This document shows positions 8,020 through 15,462 of a DNA stretch of 35,321 bases, in pieces (the first letter of the stretch is position 1; each line of letters starts with the position of its first letter). The stretch lies in assembly GCF_002934685.1 (NCBI RefSeq), contig NZ_NKHL01000076.1:1-35321 (forward strand), written 5' to 3'. Under the pieces are notes generated by a model. It worked only from the letters and a program-made list of their open reading frames with translations. It ran no database searches and was not told where the DNA came from. Source of the DNA: Pseudomonas bohemica (GTDB taxonomy: Bacteria > Pseudomonadota > Gammaproteobacteria > Pseudomonadales > Pseudomonadaceae). The position numbers and the translations under genes were made by a program.

Positions 8020-9021
8020 TTATTTCGCTGCAGTGACTTGCTGGTACAACGCATCGGCGTTGCTGTTGAGCACCGGCACCCAAGGCAGGATGTAGAGCTG
8101 ATCCTTGCCTTCGCCCCACTTCACGTCCTTGGCGTAGCGTTCCCAGATCACCGAGCGCGGCTTGTAATCTGCACCGATGAGCTTTTTCAAAGCCACATCG
8201 AGGGCGCCTTGAGATTGCGCCTGTGCATCCTGAAGGAAGGTGGTGACTTCGCCTTTTTTCGCGGCCTGGATCGCATCGGGCATGCCGTCGATGGAGGTGA
8301 TGGGCACGTCATTCGGGGAAAGTCCGCGGGATTTCACAGCGTGCAATGCGCCCAGGGCCATGTCGTCGTTTTGCGCGATGATCCCGGAGATTCCGCCGTT
8401 GGGGTGCGCGTTGAGCCAGTCCTCGGTCAAGGTCAGTGATTCGGCCCGCGACCAGTTGGCGGTCTTCATTTCGATGACTTTGATGTCCGGGTTTTTCTTG
8501 AGGATTTCCATTTCGCCTTTTTCGCGATCGATCTGCGCCGACTGACCGATCGGCCCCTGAATGATCACCACGTTGCCTTTGCCGCCGATCTTGTCGACCA
8601 TCGCCTGAGCTTGAAGTCGGCCGCCCTCTACGTCGTCGTTGCCGACATAGGGCACTTTGTCTCCGGCAACCTTGGTGTTGGAGGCGATCACCGGAACCCC
8701 GGCTTCCTCGGCGCGAGCCACGGCGCCAACGCCTGCCTTGGTGTCGATCGGCACGAAGATGATTGCGTCGTAGTGCTGGGTGACCATGGTTTCGATCTGG
8801 TTGTTCTGGGTCAGGGCGTCGTAGTTGCCGTCGAACACAGTGATTTGCACGGTGCCATCCTTGACCGCCGGATGCTCTTTGATTTCACGCACCCAGTTCT
8901 GCATGAACTGGCCTTTGAGGCCGTAGACAGCGGCACCGATCTTGTAGGTCTGCGCCTGGGCGATGCCACTGGCGAGAGCGGATAGGGCCAGCGCAGCGAG
9001 TAAGGTTTTGCCTGCTTTCAT
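8020..9021 (-). CDS. Periplasmic sugar/polyol-binding protein (RbsB-like)
   Basis: Protein of 333 residues with a Sec signal peptide: charged start MKAGK, hydrophobic core, probable cleavage after AQA at residue 23. The mature part is a type I periplasmic binding fold (TYKIGAAVYGLKGQFMQNW near the start, DAIIFVPIDTKAG, ITSIDGMPDAIQAAKKGE later), as in ribose, xylose and polyol binders of the CUT2 group. It would capture the substrate and deliver it to the permease and ATPase encoded just upstream in the same operon. The start is supported by AAGGAG 7 bases upstream. The ligand cannot be read from the sequence; the catabolic genes suggest a tetritol or tetrulose. Confidence 0.9.
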   Translation of the reverse strand: MKAGKTLLAALALSALASGIAQAQTYKIGAAVYGLKGQFMQNWVREIKEHPAVKDGTVQITVFDGNYDALTQNNQIETMVTQHYDAIIFVPIDTKAGVGAVARAEEAGVPVIASNTKVAGDKVPYVGNDDVEGGRLQAQAMVDKIGGKGNVVIIQGPIGQSAQIDREKGEMEILKKNPDIKVIEMKTANWSRAESLTLTEDWLNAHPNGGISGIIAQNDDMALGALHAVKSRGLSPNDVPITSIDGMPDAIQAAKKGEVTTFLQDAQAQSQGALDVALKKLIGADYKPRSVIWERYAKDVKWGEGKDQLYILPWVPVLNSNADALYQQVTAAK

Positions 9022-9071
9022 GAAAGAACTCCTTATTGTTGTAATCGTTCTGTTGCAGTGGATGTCAGGGG

Positions 9072-10052
9072 TTAACGTTTTCTTTTGCGCCAGACGTCGA
9101 TCAGTACCGCAAGGACGATAATCAGACCCTTGGCTACCTGCTGGTAATAAGAGGAGACGCCGAGCAGGTTCAGGCCGTTGTTGATGACTCCGATCAACAG
9201 CGCGCCGAACAACGTGCCGACAATGCTGCCGGTGCCACCGGAGAGGCTGGTACCACCGATGACCACGGCCGCGATGGCGTCGAGTTCGTAGGACATGCCG
9301 GCCTGCGGCAGGGCCGAAGTGGTTCGGGCTGACAGCACTACACCTGCAAGGCCTGCGAGCAATCCAGACACGACGTACACCGAGAACATCACTTTGCGTA
9401 CGCCAATGCCGGAGGTTCGCGCGCTCTTTTCGTTTCCGCCCACGGCGTACACGTAGCGCCCGTAAGTGGTGTATCGCAGGACCATCCAGAAGATCAGCGC
9501 GACCACGGCGAAGATCACGATGGGAATGCCGATCGGGCCGAACTTGCCGATGCCCAGCGCCAGATAGGCATCAGGCAGATCGGTGACCGGGCTGCCGTCG
9601 TTGAGAATGAAGGTCATGCCTCGGGCGATGCTGAGCATGCCGAGGGTCGCTACGAAAGGCGGGATCGACAGGTTCGCGACCATGAAGCCGTTGACCACGC
9701 CAAGCATCGCGCCGGCAAACATCCCGGCGCTGACCGCTGCGAGCAGGCCGTAGCCTTGAGTTGCGACCAATGCACTGCACAGTCCGGCGAAGGCGAGGAT
9801 CGAGCCGACCGAAAGGTCGATGCCCTTGGTCAGGATGACGTAGGTCATGCCCACCGCGAGGATCCCGTTGATTGACGTCTGGCGCAGGATGTCCATCCAA
9901 TTGCGCCAGGTCATGAAGTACTCGCTGGCGAAGGCCATGACGATGCACAGCAGGATAAACACCAGTGGCAGGCCGAAGCGGTCGAGTGTCAGACGCAACC
10001 GATGCCGAGGGGCGGAGGATGTAAAGGGGGCGGATAGGGTCTTGGTGTTCAT
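9072..10052 (-). CDS. ABC sugar permease (RbsC-like)
   Basis: Inner-membrane protein of 326 residues with many hydrophobic helices (for example [19 protein letters not shown] near residues 28-47). It has the CUT2-permease block [19 protein letters not shown] and, after the N-terminal helices, [20 protein letters not shown]. It forms the translocation channel together with the ATPase encoded upstream. Its ATG overlaps the ATPase stop by 4 bases (ATGA), indicating translational coupling. A 50-base gap separates it from the binding-protein gene, which has its own good ribosome binding site. Confidence 0.92.
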   Translation of the reverse strand: MNTKTLSAPFTSSAPRHRLRLTLDRFGLPLVFILLCIVMAFASEYFMTWRNWMDILRQTSINGILAVGMTYVILTKGIDLSVGSILAFAGLCSALVATQGYGLLAAVSAGMFAGAMLGVVNGFMVANLSIPPFVATLGMLSIARGMTFILNDGSPVTDLPDAYLALGIGKFGPIGIPIVIFAVVALIFWMVLRYTTYGRYVYAVGGNEKSARTSGIGVRKVMFSVYVVSGLLAGLAGVVLSARTTSALPQAGMSYELDAIAAVVIGGTSLSGGTGSIVGTLFGALLIGVINNGLNLLGVSSYYQQVAKGLIIVLAVLIDVWRKRKR

Positions 10053-11536
10053 GAGGCGAGACTCAACAAGGCTTCCTGGGAAAGAGCGGTATCGGTACTG
10101 ATGGTGACCAGACGGCCACCTTTGAACACCGCGATGCGATCACTCAGATGCAGCAATTCCGGGGCTTCGGACGACACGACAATGGCAGCCCCGCCTGCGC
10201 GCACGAATTCGTCGAGCAGGTGATAGATCTCTTGCTTGGCGCCTTCGTCGATACCCCGGGTGGGCTCATCGCAGAGCAGGCAGATCGGCTGGGTCGACAG
10301 GCATTTGGCGAGCACCACCTTCTGCTGATTGCCGCCGCTCATCGACTCGACCGGTAAATTCAGCGAGGCGGTCTTGATGTGCAGCCGCTTGACCATCCGT
10401 TGCGCGAGCTCGTTTTCTTTACGCGCATTGATCAGCGACCAACTGGACAGGCTCTTGTAGGCGGAGAGGGCAATGTTGGCCATGACACTGCCGTTGAGCA
10501 CCAGTCCGCTTTCCTTGCGGTCTTCGGTGACCAGCGACATGCCTGCGGCAATGGTCGAGGACGGAACGCCAGTGGGCAATGGTTTGCCCTTGAGCATTAC
10601 GCTGCCGGAGTCGGGCAAGGTCAGGCCATAGATGCAGTTGAGAAACTCGCTGCGACCGGAACCCGTCAGGCCGTAGATGCCAAGGATTTCGCCAGGGCGA
10701 ACCTGCAGGCTGATGTCTTGAAATTCGCCTTCGCGGCTCAGGCCCTCGACGCTCAGGCAAGTTTGCTCCTGGCATTCGCGCCCGATCTTGTGATCGATGC
10801 TTTGTAACTCTTGACCGACGATGCCGCGTACCAGATGCGCCCGGTCGATGTCCGACATACGCCCGCTCTCGACGAAGGCGCCATCGCGAAAGATGGTGTA
10901 TTCGTCGGCGATCTGCGCAAGTTCACTGAGTCGATGCGATACATAAATGATCCCGGCGCCGCGTGCGGTCAAGCGACGAATCGCCTTGAACAGCGTCTCG
11001 GCCTCACGCTCGCCGATGGCGGACGTTGGTTCATCCATGATCATCACCTGGCAGTCGTGACTGAATGCCTTGGCGATTTCCACCAGCTGGATTTGCGCCA
11101 CGCTCAGGCGATGCATCGGGCTTTCGGCATCGACGTCAAAATCCAGTTCTTCAAGCAGGACTCGGGTGCGGCGGTTGAGTTCTTTGTAATCGACGATGCA
11201 GCCCACATGGCGCGGCTCGCGGCCCAGCCAGATGTTTTCGGCCACGGTCATGAACGGGATGGGCTCGAGTTCCTGCGTGATCATCGCAATCCCGGCGGCC
11301 AACGCATCGCTCGGGCGATTGAAGTGCACGGGTTGGCCATTCAGAGAAATTTCGCCGGCATCTCGTTGAGTGATCCCCATGAGGATGCCGAGAAACGTCG
11401 ACTTGCCTGCGCCGTTGCCACCGCACAAGGCGTGGACGCTGCCGGCGCGCAGAGAAAGCCGCCCGTCGCGCAACGCAGGAATACCGGCGTAGGCCTTGGC
11501 GACATGTTCAGCCTGGAGCAGTAATGGCGGGGCCAT
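10049..11536 (-). CDS. ABC sugar importer ATPase, two-domain (RbsA-like)
   Basis: Protein of 495 residues with two tandem ATPase domains, as in RbsA/XylG/MglA. The first has Walker A GGNGAGKST (Lys45), signature region LSVAQ and Walker B VMIMDEPTSAIGE. The second has the usual degenerate Walker A GLTGSGRSE, with Arg in place of Lys, then SGGNQQKVVLAK and LLCDEPTRGIDE. It powers import through the permease whose gene overlaps its end. It is the first gene of the minus-strand operon; GAGG lies 8 bases before the ATG. Transcription should start in the 310-base divergent region upstream, which holds a candidate promoter and operator. Confidence 0.93.
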   Translation of the reverse strand: MAPPLLLQAEHVAKAYAGIPALRDGRLSLRAGSVHALCGGNGAGKSTFLGILMGITQRDAGEISLNGQPVHFNRPSDALAAGIAMITQELEPIPFMTVAENIWLGREPRHVGCIVDYKELNRRTRVLLEELDFDVDAESPMHRLSVAQIQLVEIAKAFSHDCQVMIMDEPTSAIGEREAETLFKAIRRLTARGAGIIYVSHRLSELAQIADEYTIFRDGAFVESGRMSDIDRAHLVRGIVGQELQSIDHKIGRECQEQTCLSVEGLSREGEFQDISLQVRPGEILGIYGLTGSGRSEFLNCIYGLTLPDSGSVMLKGKPLPTGVPSSTIAAGMSLVTEDRKESGLVLNGSVMANIALSAYKSLSSWSLINARKENELAQRMVKRLHIKTASLNLPVESMSGGNQQKVVLAKCLSTQPICLLCDEPTRGIDEGAKQEIYHLLDEFVRAGGAAIVVSSEAPELLHLSDRIAVFKGGRLVTISTDTALSQEALLSLAS

Positions 11537-11603
11537 TGGCGTGTCCTCGTGCTGTGAATTCTTATTAGGGGTTCGCAGATGTCATCAACTGATCGCTCTG
11601 CAA

Positions 11604-11626
11604 GTGAGCATATGTTTATCAAATGA
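11604..11626. promoter_or_regulatory. Candidate SorC-regulator operator, site 1
   Basis: GTGAGCATAT followed by TTATCAAATGA, which resembles the reverse complement of the perfect site at 11797-11810. It covers the predicted -10 box of the ABC operon, so binding could block or position polymerase. Function is inferred from the repeat and its location. Confidence 0.45.
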
Positions 11627-11776
11627 AATTCTGATCAGTCAACTCGTTTTATTTCAATTTTGTCAAAACCGCCGTTCTTGAGCCTTTAGCGAGAACTTCT
11701 ATACGTATGAGCTTATTTTTCTCGAATCCACGCCCTGGTCCTGCTTGACAGCGAGGGTCAATTCGCTGCGAAATGA

Positions 11777-11810
11777 GTGAGCATATTTTCACGCAGTGAT
11801 CATTTGATCA
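11777..11810. promoter_or_regulatory. Candidate SorC-regulator operator, site 2
   Basis: GTGAGCATAT (11777-11786) precedes TGATCATTTGATCA (11797-11810), a perfect palindromic pair of TGATCA half sites. Sites of this kind are usual for SorC/DeoR-type sugar regulators. It ends 36 bases before the rpiB-like start. Confidence 0.5.
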
Positions 11811-11846
11811 ATTCTGCGTTTCTTTCGGCAGCGGAGTGAAAACGCC

Positions 11847-12305
11847 ATGAACGCACCTTTTTCAGTGGCCATCGGATGTGATGAAGCGGGGCTGGAGCTC
11901 AAGGAATTATTGAAGCGACACATTCAGTCGCTGGGTCATCCGGTCGAGGACTTCGGGACGCACTCGATGGAACCAGTGCTGTATCCAGACATTGCATTGG
12001 CGGTGGCTACAGCCATCAGCGATGGTCACCACCGTTTGGGTGTACTGGTTTGCGGGACGGGGATCGGCATGGCGATTTCCGCCAACAAAGTGCTGGGCAT
12101 TCGCGCAGCGCAGGCCCACGACACCTATTCGGCCGAGCGCGCACGCAAAAGCAACGACGCGCAAATCCTGTCTATCGGGGCGAGAGTCATCGGGCCTGAG
12201 TTGGCCAAGAGCGTGGTCAGCTCATTTCTGCAGTCTGAGTTCGAATCGGCGCGCTCTGGCGCGAAGGTCGAACGCATCAGCGCCATCGAGCGTGACAACC
12301 ATTAA
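11847..12305 (+). CDS. RpiB/LacAB-family sugar-phosphate isomerase
   Basis: Protein of 152 residues, usual RpiB length. The opening VAIGCDEAG corresponds to the family's phosphosugar-binding start. VCGTGIGMAISANK holds the catalytic-type Cys69, and His91 with Arg100 and Asn103 (HDTYSAERARKSNDA) match conserved positions. The family interconverts aldose and ketose phosphates; besides ribose-5-phosphate isomerases it includes erythrulose-4-phosphate isomerases of erythritol and threitol pathways. Next to a tetrulose-type kinase and dehydrogenases, conversion of erythrulose phosphate to erythrose 4-phosphate is the likeliest role. GGAG lies 10 bases before the ATG. It probably forms a unit with the regulator 86 bases downstream. 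Confidence 0.88.
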   Translation: MNAPFSVAIGCDEAGLELKELLKRHIQSLGHPVEDFGTHSMEPVLYPDIALAVATAISDGHHRLGVLVCGTGIGMAISANKVLGIRAAQAHDTYSAERARKSNDAQILSIGARVIGPELAKSVVSSFLQSEFESARSGAKVERISAIERDNH

Positions 12306-12391
12306 TTGCGCAGGGTAAGCGTCGTGGCTGGACGCCGGGAGCAAGGTATAGCGAGAATGGGCCTTTGAAGTTGAAACGGAAGCCAGTTCCC

Positions 12392-13381
12392 ATGAGTGAC
12401 AGTACTCAAGCCGGGGTCAGCGACATCGATCTGATGACCGACGTCGCCATGCTCTATTACCTCGAGAATGTCACGCAGGAAGCCATTGCCAAGCGCTTCG
12501 ATCTGTCGCGGGCGAAGGTCAGCCGTCTGCTCAAGCGGGCTCGGGACGAAGGCATCGTCGAAGTTCGGGTCCTGCAGCACCCGACCATGAACAATGAGCT
12601 TGAGCAGGCACTGGTTCAGCGTTTCAAGCTTGATCGCGCGCTGATCGCGGTCGACCACAGCGACCCTGACACTCAGCGTTCGGCGGTCGCCAGCCTGGTC
12701 GCCAACTACCTGAACAAGACGCTCAGCGACGGTATGATCATCGCCGTCGGCATGGGGCGCAATGTGGGCGCTGTAGCAGACAACGTATTTCTGCCAGTCA
12801 GTAAAAATTGTACGTTCGTGTGTGCCATCGGCGGTTCGTTGAAGGCTGGGGAGTACATGAATCCGGACCACATCTGCCGTCGCCTCGCGCTGCGTTTCGG
12901 GGCCGAAAGCGAAACCCTGTACGCGCCTGCGCTGGTCGCGAACCCGGAGTTGCGTAGCGCATTGATCAGCAACGACACCGTGCGCTCCACGTTGGATCGC
13001 GCCCGGCGCGCTGACATCGCGTTGATCGGCATCGGGGATATGAGCGAGAACAGCAATATGGTGCGCATGGGCTGGTTTTCGCCCCAGGAGATCGCTCAGG
13101 CGCGTCTCTCTGGCACTGTCGGCGACATGATGGGTTATGACTTCATCGATATTCACGGGCAGCCTGCAATCACCGCCATGCAGGGCCGCATCATCGGATT
13201 GAATGTGCAGGAGCTGGTGCGGATTCCCGATGTGGTGGCGATTGCCAGTGAAAACACCAAAGCGGCGGCGACCTTGGGAGCATTGCGATCTGGCGTGATA
13301 AACACGCTGGCGACGACAGTCACCAATGCGCACACGATCCTGGCGCTGGACGATGCGACGCGCAAAGCGTCCGTCGACTAA
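12392..13381 (+). CDS. SorC/DeoR-type sugar-binding transcriptional regulator
   Basis: I chose the ATG at 12392 (329 residues), with GGAAG 9 bases upstream; a TTG in frame at 12365 is a weaker alternative. The N-terminal helix-turn-helix is ENVTQEAIAKRFDLSRAKVS, and the rest matches the SorC effector domain (GMGRNVGAVAD, FVCAIGGS, RLALRFGAESETLYAPA, ADIALIGIGDM). Such proteins bind a phosphorylated pathway sugar and control nearby transport and catabolic genes; EryD of the Brucella erythritol operon is a family member. The palindromes in the divergent intergenic region are likely targets. Repressor or activator cannot be told from sequence. Confidence 0.9.
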   Translation: MSDSTQAGVSDIDLMTDVAMLYYLENVTQEAIAKRFDLSRAKVSRLLKRARDEGIVEVRVLQHPTMNNELEQALVQRFKLDRALIAVDHSDPDTQRSAVASLVANYLNKTLSDGMIIAVGMGRNVGAVADNVFLPVSKNCTFVCAIGGSLKAGEYMNPDHICRRLALRFGAESETLYAPALVANPELRSALISNDTVRSTLDRARRADIALIGIGDMSENSNMVRMGWFSPQEIAQARLSGTVGDMMGYDFIDIHGQPAITAMQGRIIGLNVQELVRIPDVVAIASENTKAAATLGALRSGVINTLATTVTNAHTILALDDATRKASVD

Positions 13382-13392
13382 AGAAGGGGAAG

Positions 13393-13438
13393 TGAGGCTG
13401 GAGGCGATTTTGGAGTCGCCTCCGTCAGGTTCGCCTCA
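13393..13438. terminator. Hairpin cluster after the SorC regulator
   Basis: GGAGGCGA (13400-13407) pairs perfectly with TCGCCTCC (13416-13423); an outer TGAGGC/GCCTCA pair (13393-13398 and 13433-13438) could extend the structure. There is no T-run, so it may be a Rho-assisted end or mRNA stabiliser between the converging regulator and DUF3509 genes. Confidence 0.35.
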
Positions 13439-13455
13439 TGCCGATGAAATCCGGT

Positions 13456-13785
13456 TCAGATACCGACGTTCAATTGAGGGCGATTGAGAAAATGGTTACG
13501 CGCCGGTGGCGGTGACAATTGTTTGAGATCGCCATCGGTCATGGCGGCGAGGATCTTGATCGCGCTGTGGCCTTGTTCGATAGCGATGCCAAATTGCACA
13601 CTTTCGATCAAGCGGCGCAGGCGCCTGGGTGAGTTACGTTGGGCTGGGCTGATCAAGCGTTTCGCGACCACGCCTGACTCGTTGGAAAGTGTCAGCATGA
13701 TGGTTCCGTCGAGGCCCTGGATACTTAAATTAACCCGATAGTCTGGGTGAAAAGCATCAGTGATCTGTTGAAAAGGGTTTTCCAT
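13456..13785 (-). CDS. DUF3509 family protein
   Basis: Protein of 109 residues beginning MENPFQQITDAFHPDYRVNL. It matches in length and content the small DUF3509 proteins common in Pseudomonas: an N-terminal beta-rich stretch (SIQGLDGTIMLTLSNESG) followed by a basic segment (AQRNSPRRLRRLIESVQFGI). No signal peptide or membrane segment is visible, so it should be cytoplasmic. Its biochemical role is unknown to me. It stands alone, converging on the SorC regulator and followed upstream by about 500 bases without a clear gene. Confidence 0.82.
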   Translation of the reverse strand: MENPFQQITDAFHPDYRVNLSIQGLDGTIMLTLSNESGVVAKRLISPAQRNSPRRLRRLIESVQFGIAIEQGHSAIKILAAMTDGDLKQLSPPPARNHFLNRPQLNVGI

Positions 13786-14281
13786 GGCCTATTACCTGAT
13801 TATCGATCTGCATAAATTGACTTGGGGTTAGTCCCTTTAGTTCTGGACGCTGGATCAACGGTAGAAAAATTTTGCTTCGCCTGCTATCGCCGGGATATGA
13901 ATGCAGAACGAGGCGCTTCGTTGATATGGCATCGGGTTGACGTTGGCGCCCGTCGAGCCATGCGGGCGAAGTTTCGGGGAGTCGGAGACTCGACGCAGTG
14001 GGCCTTGCATGGTTTGGGCCATTCCGGACAAAACGATGTATCGGAGTGCGCATGAAAACAAATCAGCGCAGAAACCGGTCAGGAATTCCCCTTTTTTAAT
14101 TAATCAGTTAGTGGTTGCCATAAGCTATTCAGGTCGCAAACGGGCACTAATTGTGCGGCGCGCATGGTTTGTGTGCGTGAAGCAGTGGGGCGGCAATCTT
14201 CAAAGCGCCAATGTCGGCAAGCCGTGCCGTGGCTCTTGCTTATCGCGCGAAAACTCTCATCGTGCGTCCATCTGCACAAAA
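13786..14281. other. About 500 bases without a recognisable gene
   Basis: Frames here are short and show no family resemblance. The left part presumably holds the promoter of the minus-strand DUF3509 gene. Short inverted repeats are present: GAGTC-GGA-GACTC at 13979-13991 and CGTCGAG/CTCGACG at 13951-13957 and 13989-13995. A stretch around 14085-14105 is A+T-rich. I see no tRNA, REP pair or clear small RNA. Confidence 0.5.
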
Positions 14282-14313
14282 AAGGGCGGGCCTGTCTCCA
14301 CAGGCCCGCCCTT
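14282..14313 (-). terminator. Strong intrinsic terminator after the HPF-like gene
   Basis: A 14-bp perfect stem (14282-14295 with 14300-14313, loop CTCC) starts about 30 bases past the HPF-like stop on the minus strand. It is followed there by a run of T (complement of the A-run just left of 14284). Confidence 0.88.
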
Positions 14314-14344
14314 AATTATTTGATCGATGTTTCAAGCGGCCGGT

Positions 14345-14764
14345 TTAACCGTGCAGCGCTTCATCTTTCTCGAGAAATTCCTCCTGCAGCAGGGCGTCCG
14401 GGTTTTCCGAATCCTTGCCTGGGGCGCTTTCAAGCGACGCCACACCCCCGCGTTTGCTGCGCAGCTTGCCAAACAGATGCTCCAGCGCGTGATCGAGCTT
14501 TACCGCGGCACCGTCTACTGCCAGATCCAGCGATTCGGCTTTGTGAGTCACGGAAATGGGTTGGTGTCCTTTCGGCCGGGCTTCCATCTGACAGCGGATG
14601 TCGTGGGGGCCGGGCTTGTCACCGTTCTCGTCGCGGATATGAACTTCGATGCGGGTGAGATCTTCTTCGTAGCGGTCGAGCGTGCTTTCAACGGTGGTTC
14701 GTACCCACTCCTCCAGTCGGATGCTGCTTTCGATGTGGTTATCGCTATTGACCTGGATTTGCAT
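14345..14764 (-). CDS. HPF/RaiA-family ribosome-associated protein
   Basis: The ATG at 14764 (139 residues) is preferred because AAGGGAAG lies just upstream; the frame is open 15 codons further. Residues 1-95 follow the S30AE pattern: opening strand MQIQVNSDNHI, helix VRTTVESTLDRYEEDLTRIEVHIRD (~22-46), then GPHDIRCQMEARPKGHQPISV and a second helix AAVKLDHALEHLFGKL. Proteins of this fold bind the 30S A/P region to inactivate ribosomes in stress or stationary phase. The acidic ~40-residue tail (GKDSENPDALLQEEFLEKDE) differs from the long HPF dimerisation domain. It is probably a secondary paralogue, since the usual rpoN-linked hpf context is absent. Confidence 0.82.
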   Translation of the reverse strand: MQIQVNSDNHIESSIRLEEWVRTTVESTLDRYEEDLTRIEVHIRDENGDKPGPHDIRCQMEARPKGHQPISVTHKAESLDLAVDGAAVKLDHALEHLFGKLRSKRGGVASLESAPGKDSENPDALLQEEFLEKDEALHG

Positions 14765-14850
14765 AGTTCTTCCCTTACTTTGGCTTGCTCGGGAGAGTCT
14801 CGACGACATGAATTTCGTCTGCCCTCACTCACAGTGTTGGCGCCGATGAA

Positions 14851-14892
14851 CCAACAATTCAACCCCCTGCGCGAGAGAAAAATAATTGTTGG
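14851..14892. promoter_or_regulatory. Perfect 9-bp inverted repeat upstream of the HPF-like gene
   Basis: CCAACAATT (14851-14859) and AATTGTTGG (14884-14892) are exact reverse complements 24 bases apart. They lie 87-128 bases before the minus-strand start at 14764, where an operator or a leader hairpin would be expected. The partner is unknown. Confidence 0.35.
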
Positions 14893-14954
14893 TGTGGGGA
14901 ACCTTGATGGGGCGCCAGCATTCTCCGCGCCATTACGTCAGACATTTTTGCATA

Positions 14955-14969
14955 TGAGAATATTTATCA
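14955..14969. promoter_or_regulatory. Probable Fur box for the iron-uptake operon
   Basis: TGAGAAT-A-TTTATCA matches the 7-1-7 Fur pattern (TGATAAT-n-ATTATCA) at 12 of 14 arm positions. It lies 134 bases before the DUF3649 start and heads the whole PepSY / sigma / FecR / receptor cluster, so iron-dependent repression is likely. Confidence 0.65.
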
Positions 14970-15102
14970 TTAATATTGCGTTCTTTTGTGCGTATGCAGA
15001 GAGCAATCCCTCTTTGCTCGCCTGATTCAGGATGAACACGTCGATGCCGATTCACTCAATGAGCTGCCTGCACGGCTGCGCCTTCATCGGAGCTCGCGCC
15101 TG

Positions 15103-15462
15103 ATGGAGACCTTATCGGTGAGCGCATCAGCGCCTGAAAAACGGCAAAAGGCAGTTAAAAGAACCGGGGCGAGGTCCGGCGAGGTCTCCGTCCGTTGGCG
15201 CTTGGCGGTGGCTTCCCGTGTGACGGCGGCGTTGATTGGCGGGTATCTGCTGACGGCGCTGTCGAGCGTTTGCCTCGCGCAATTCCTGCCGCTGGCTCGG
15301 GCTGAAGCAGTGGTGCTGGCCATGACGCTTTCGTTTCTGGTGTACCTGCCCGCGGTGTTGTGGTGTTTCGTTTGTCGCACGGCGTGGCGCGCCTGGTTCG
15401 GGCTGTTATTGCCCAGCGCAGTGCTCGGCGCCATTTACGCCAGTGCCCGGTGGCTGTTGTGA
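15103..15462 (+). CDS. DUF3649 membrane protein of an iron-uptake operon
   Basis: I start at the ATG at 15103 (119 residues), with GGAG 10 bases before it; the frame is open back to 14986 but that extension looks non-coding. The N-terminal ~45 residues are basic and polar. Hydrophobic helices follow (VTAALIGGYLLTALSSVCLA, VVLAMTLSFLVYLPAVLWCF, WFGLLLPSAVLGAIYASA). This fits DUF3649 inner-membrane proteins that accompany PepSY and DUF3325 genes beside siderophore receptors in Pseudomonas. Its exact role in siderophore handling is unknown. Its stop overlaps the GTG start of the next gene (GTGA). Confidence 0.8.
   Translation: METLSVSASAPEKRQKAVKRTGARSGEVSVRWRLAVASRVTAALIGGYLLTALSSVCLAQFLPLARAEAVVLAMTLSFLVYLPAVLWCFVCRTAWRAWFGLLLPSAVLGAIYASARWLL

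Larger units (their letters stand above)
11537..11846. promoter_or_regulatory. Divergent control region between the ABC operon and the rpiB-like gene
   Basis: No gene is seen in these 310 bases, which are more A+T-rich than their surroundings. On the minus strand TTGACT (11642-11637) and GATAAA (11620-11615) with a 16-base spacer form a sigma70-like promoter toward the ABC operon. Two copies of GTGAGCATAT (11604-11613 and 11777-11786) are each followed by TGATCA-like half sites. The region is the natural target of the SorC-family regulator encoded two genes to the right. Confidence 0.6.

Noticed and set aside
6659..8095. Long plus-strand open frame of 478 codons
   Set aside because: It is antisense to the dehydrogenase and SDR genes, both of which have clear family motifs and ribosome sites. 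High G+C makes long antisense frames common.
14986..15102. Extended N-terminus for the DUF3649 protein from 14986
   Set aside because: The extension lies just after the Fur box and shows no membrane or family signal; the ATG at 15103 gives the usual length and has a ribosome site.
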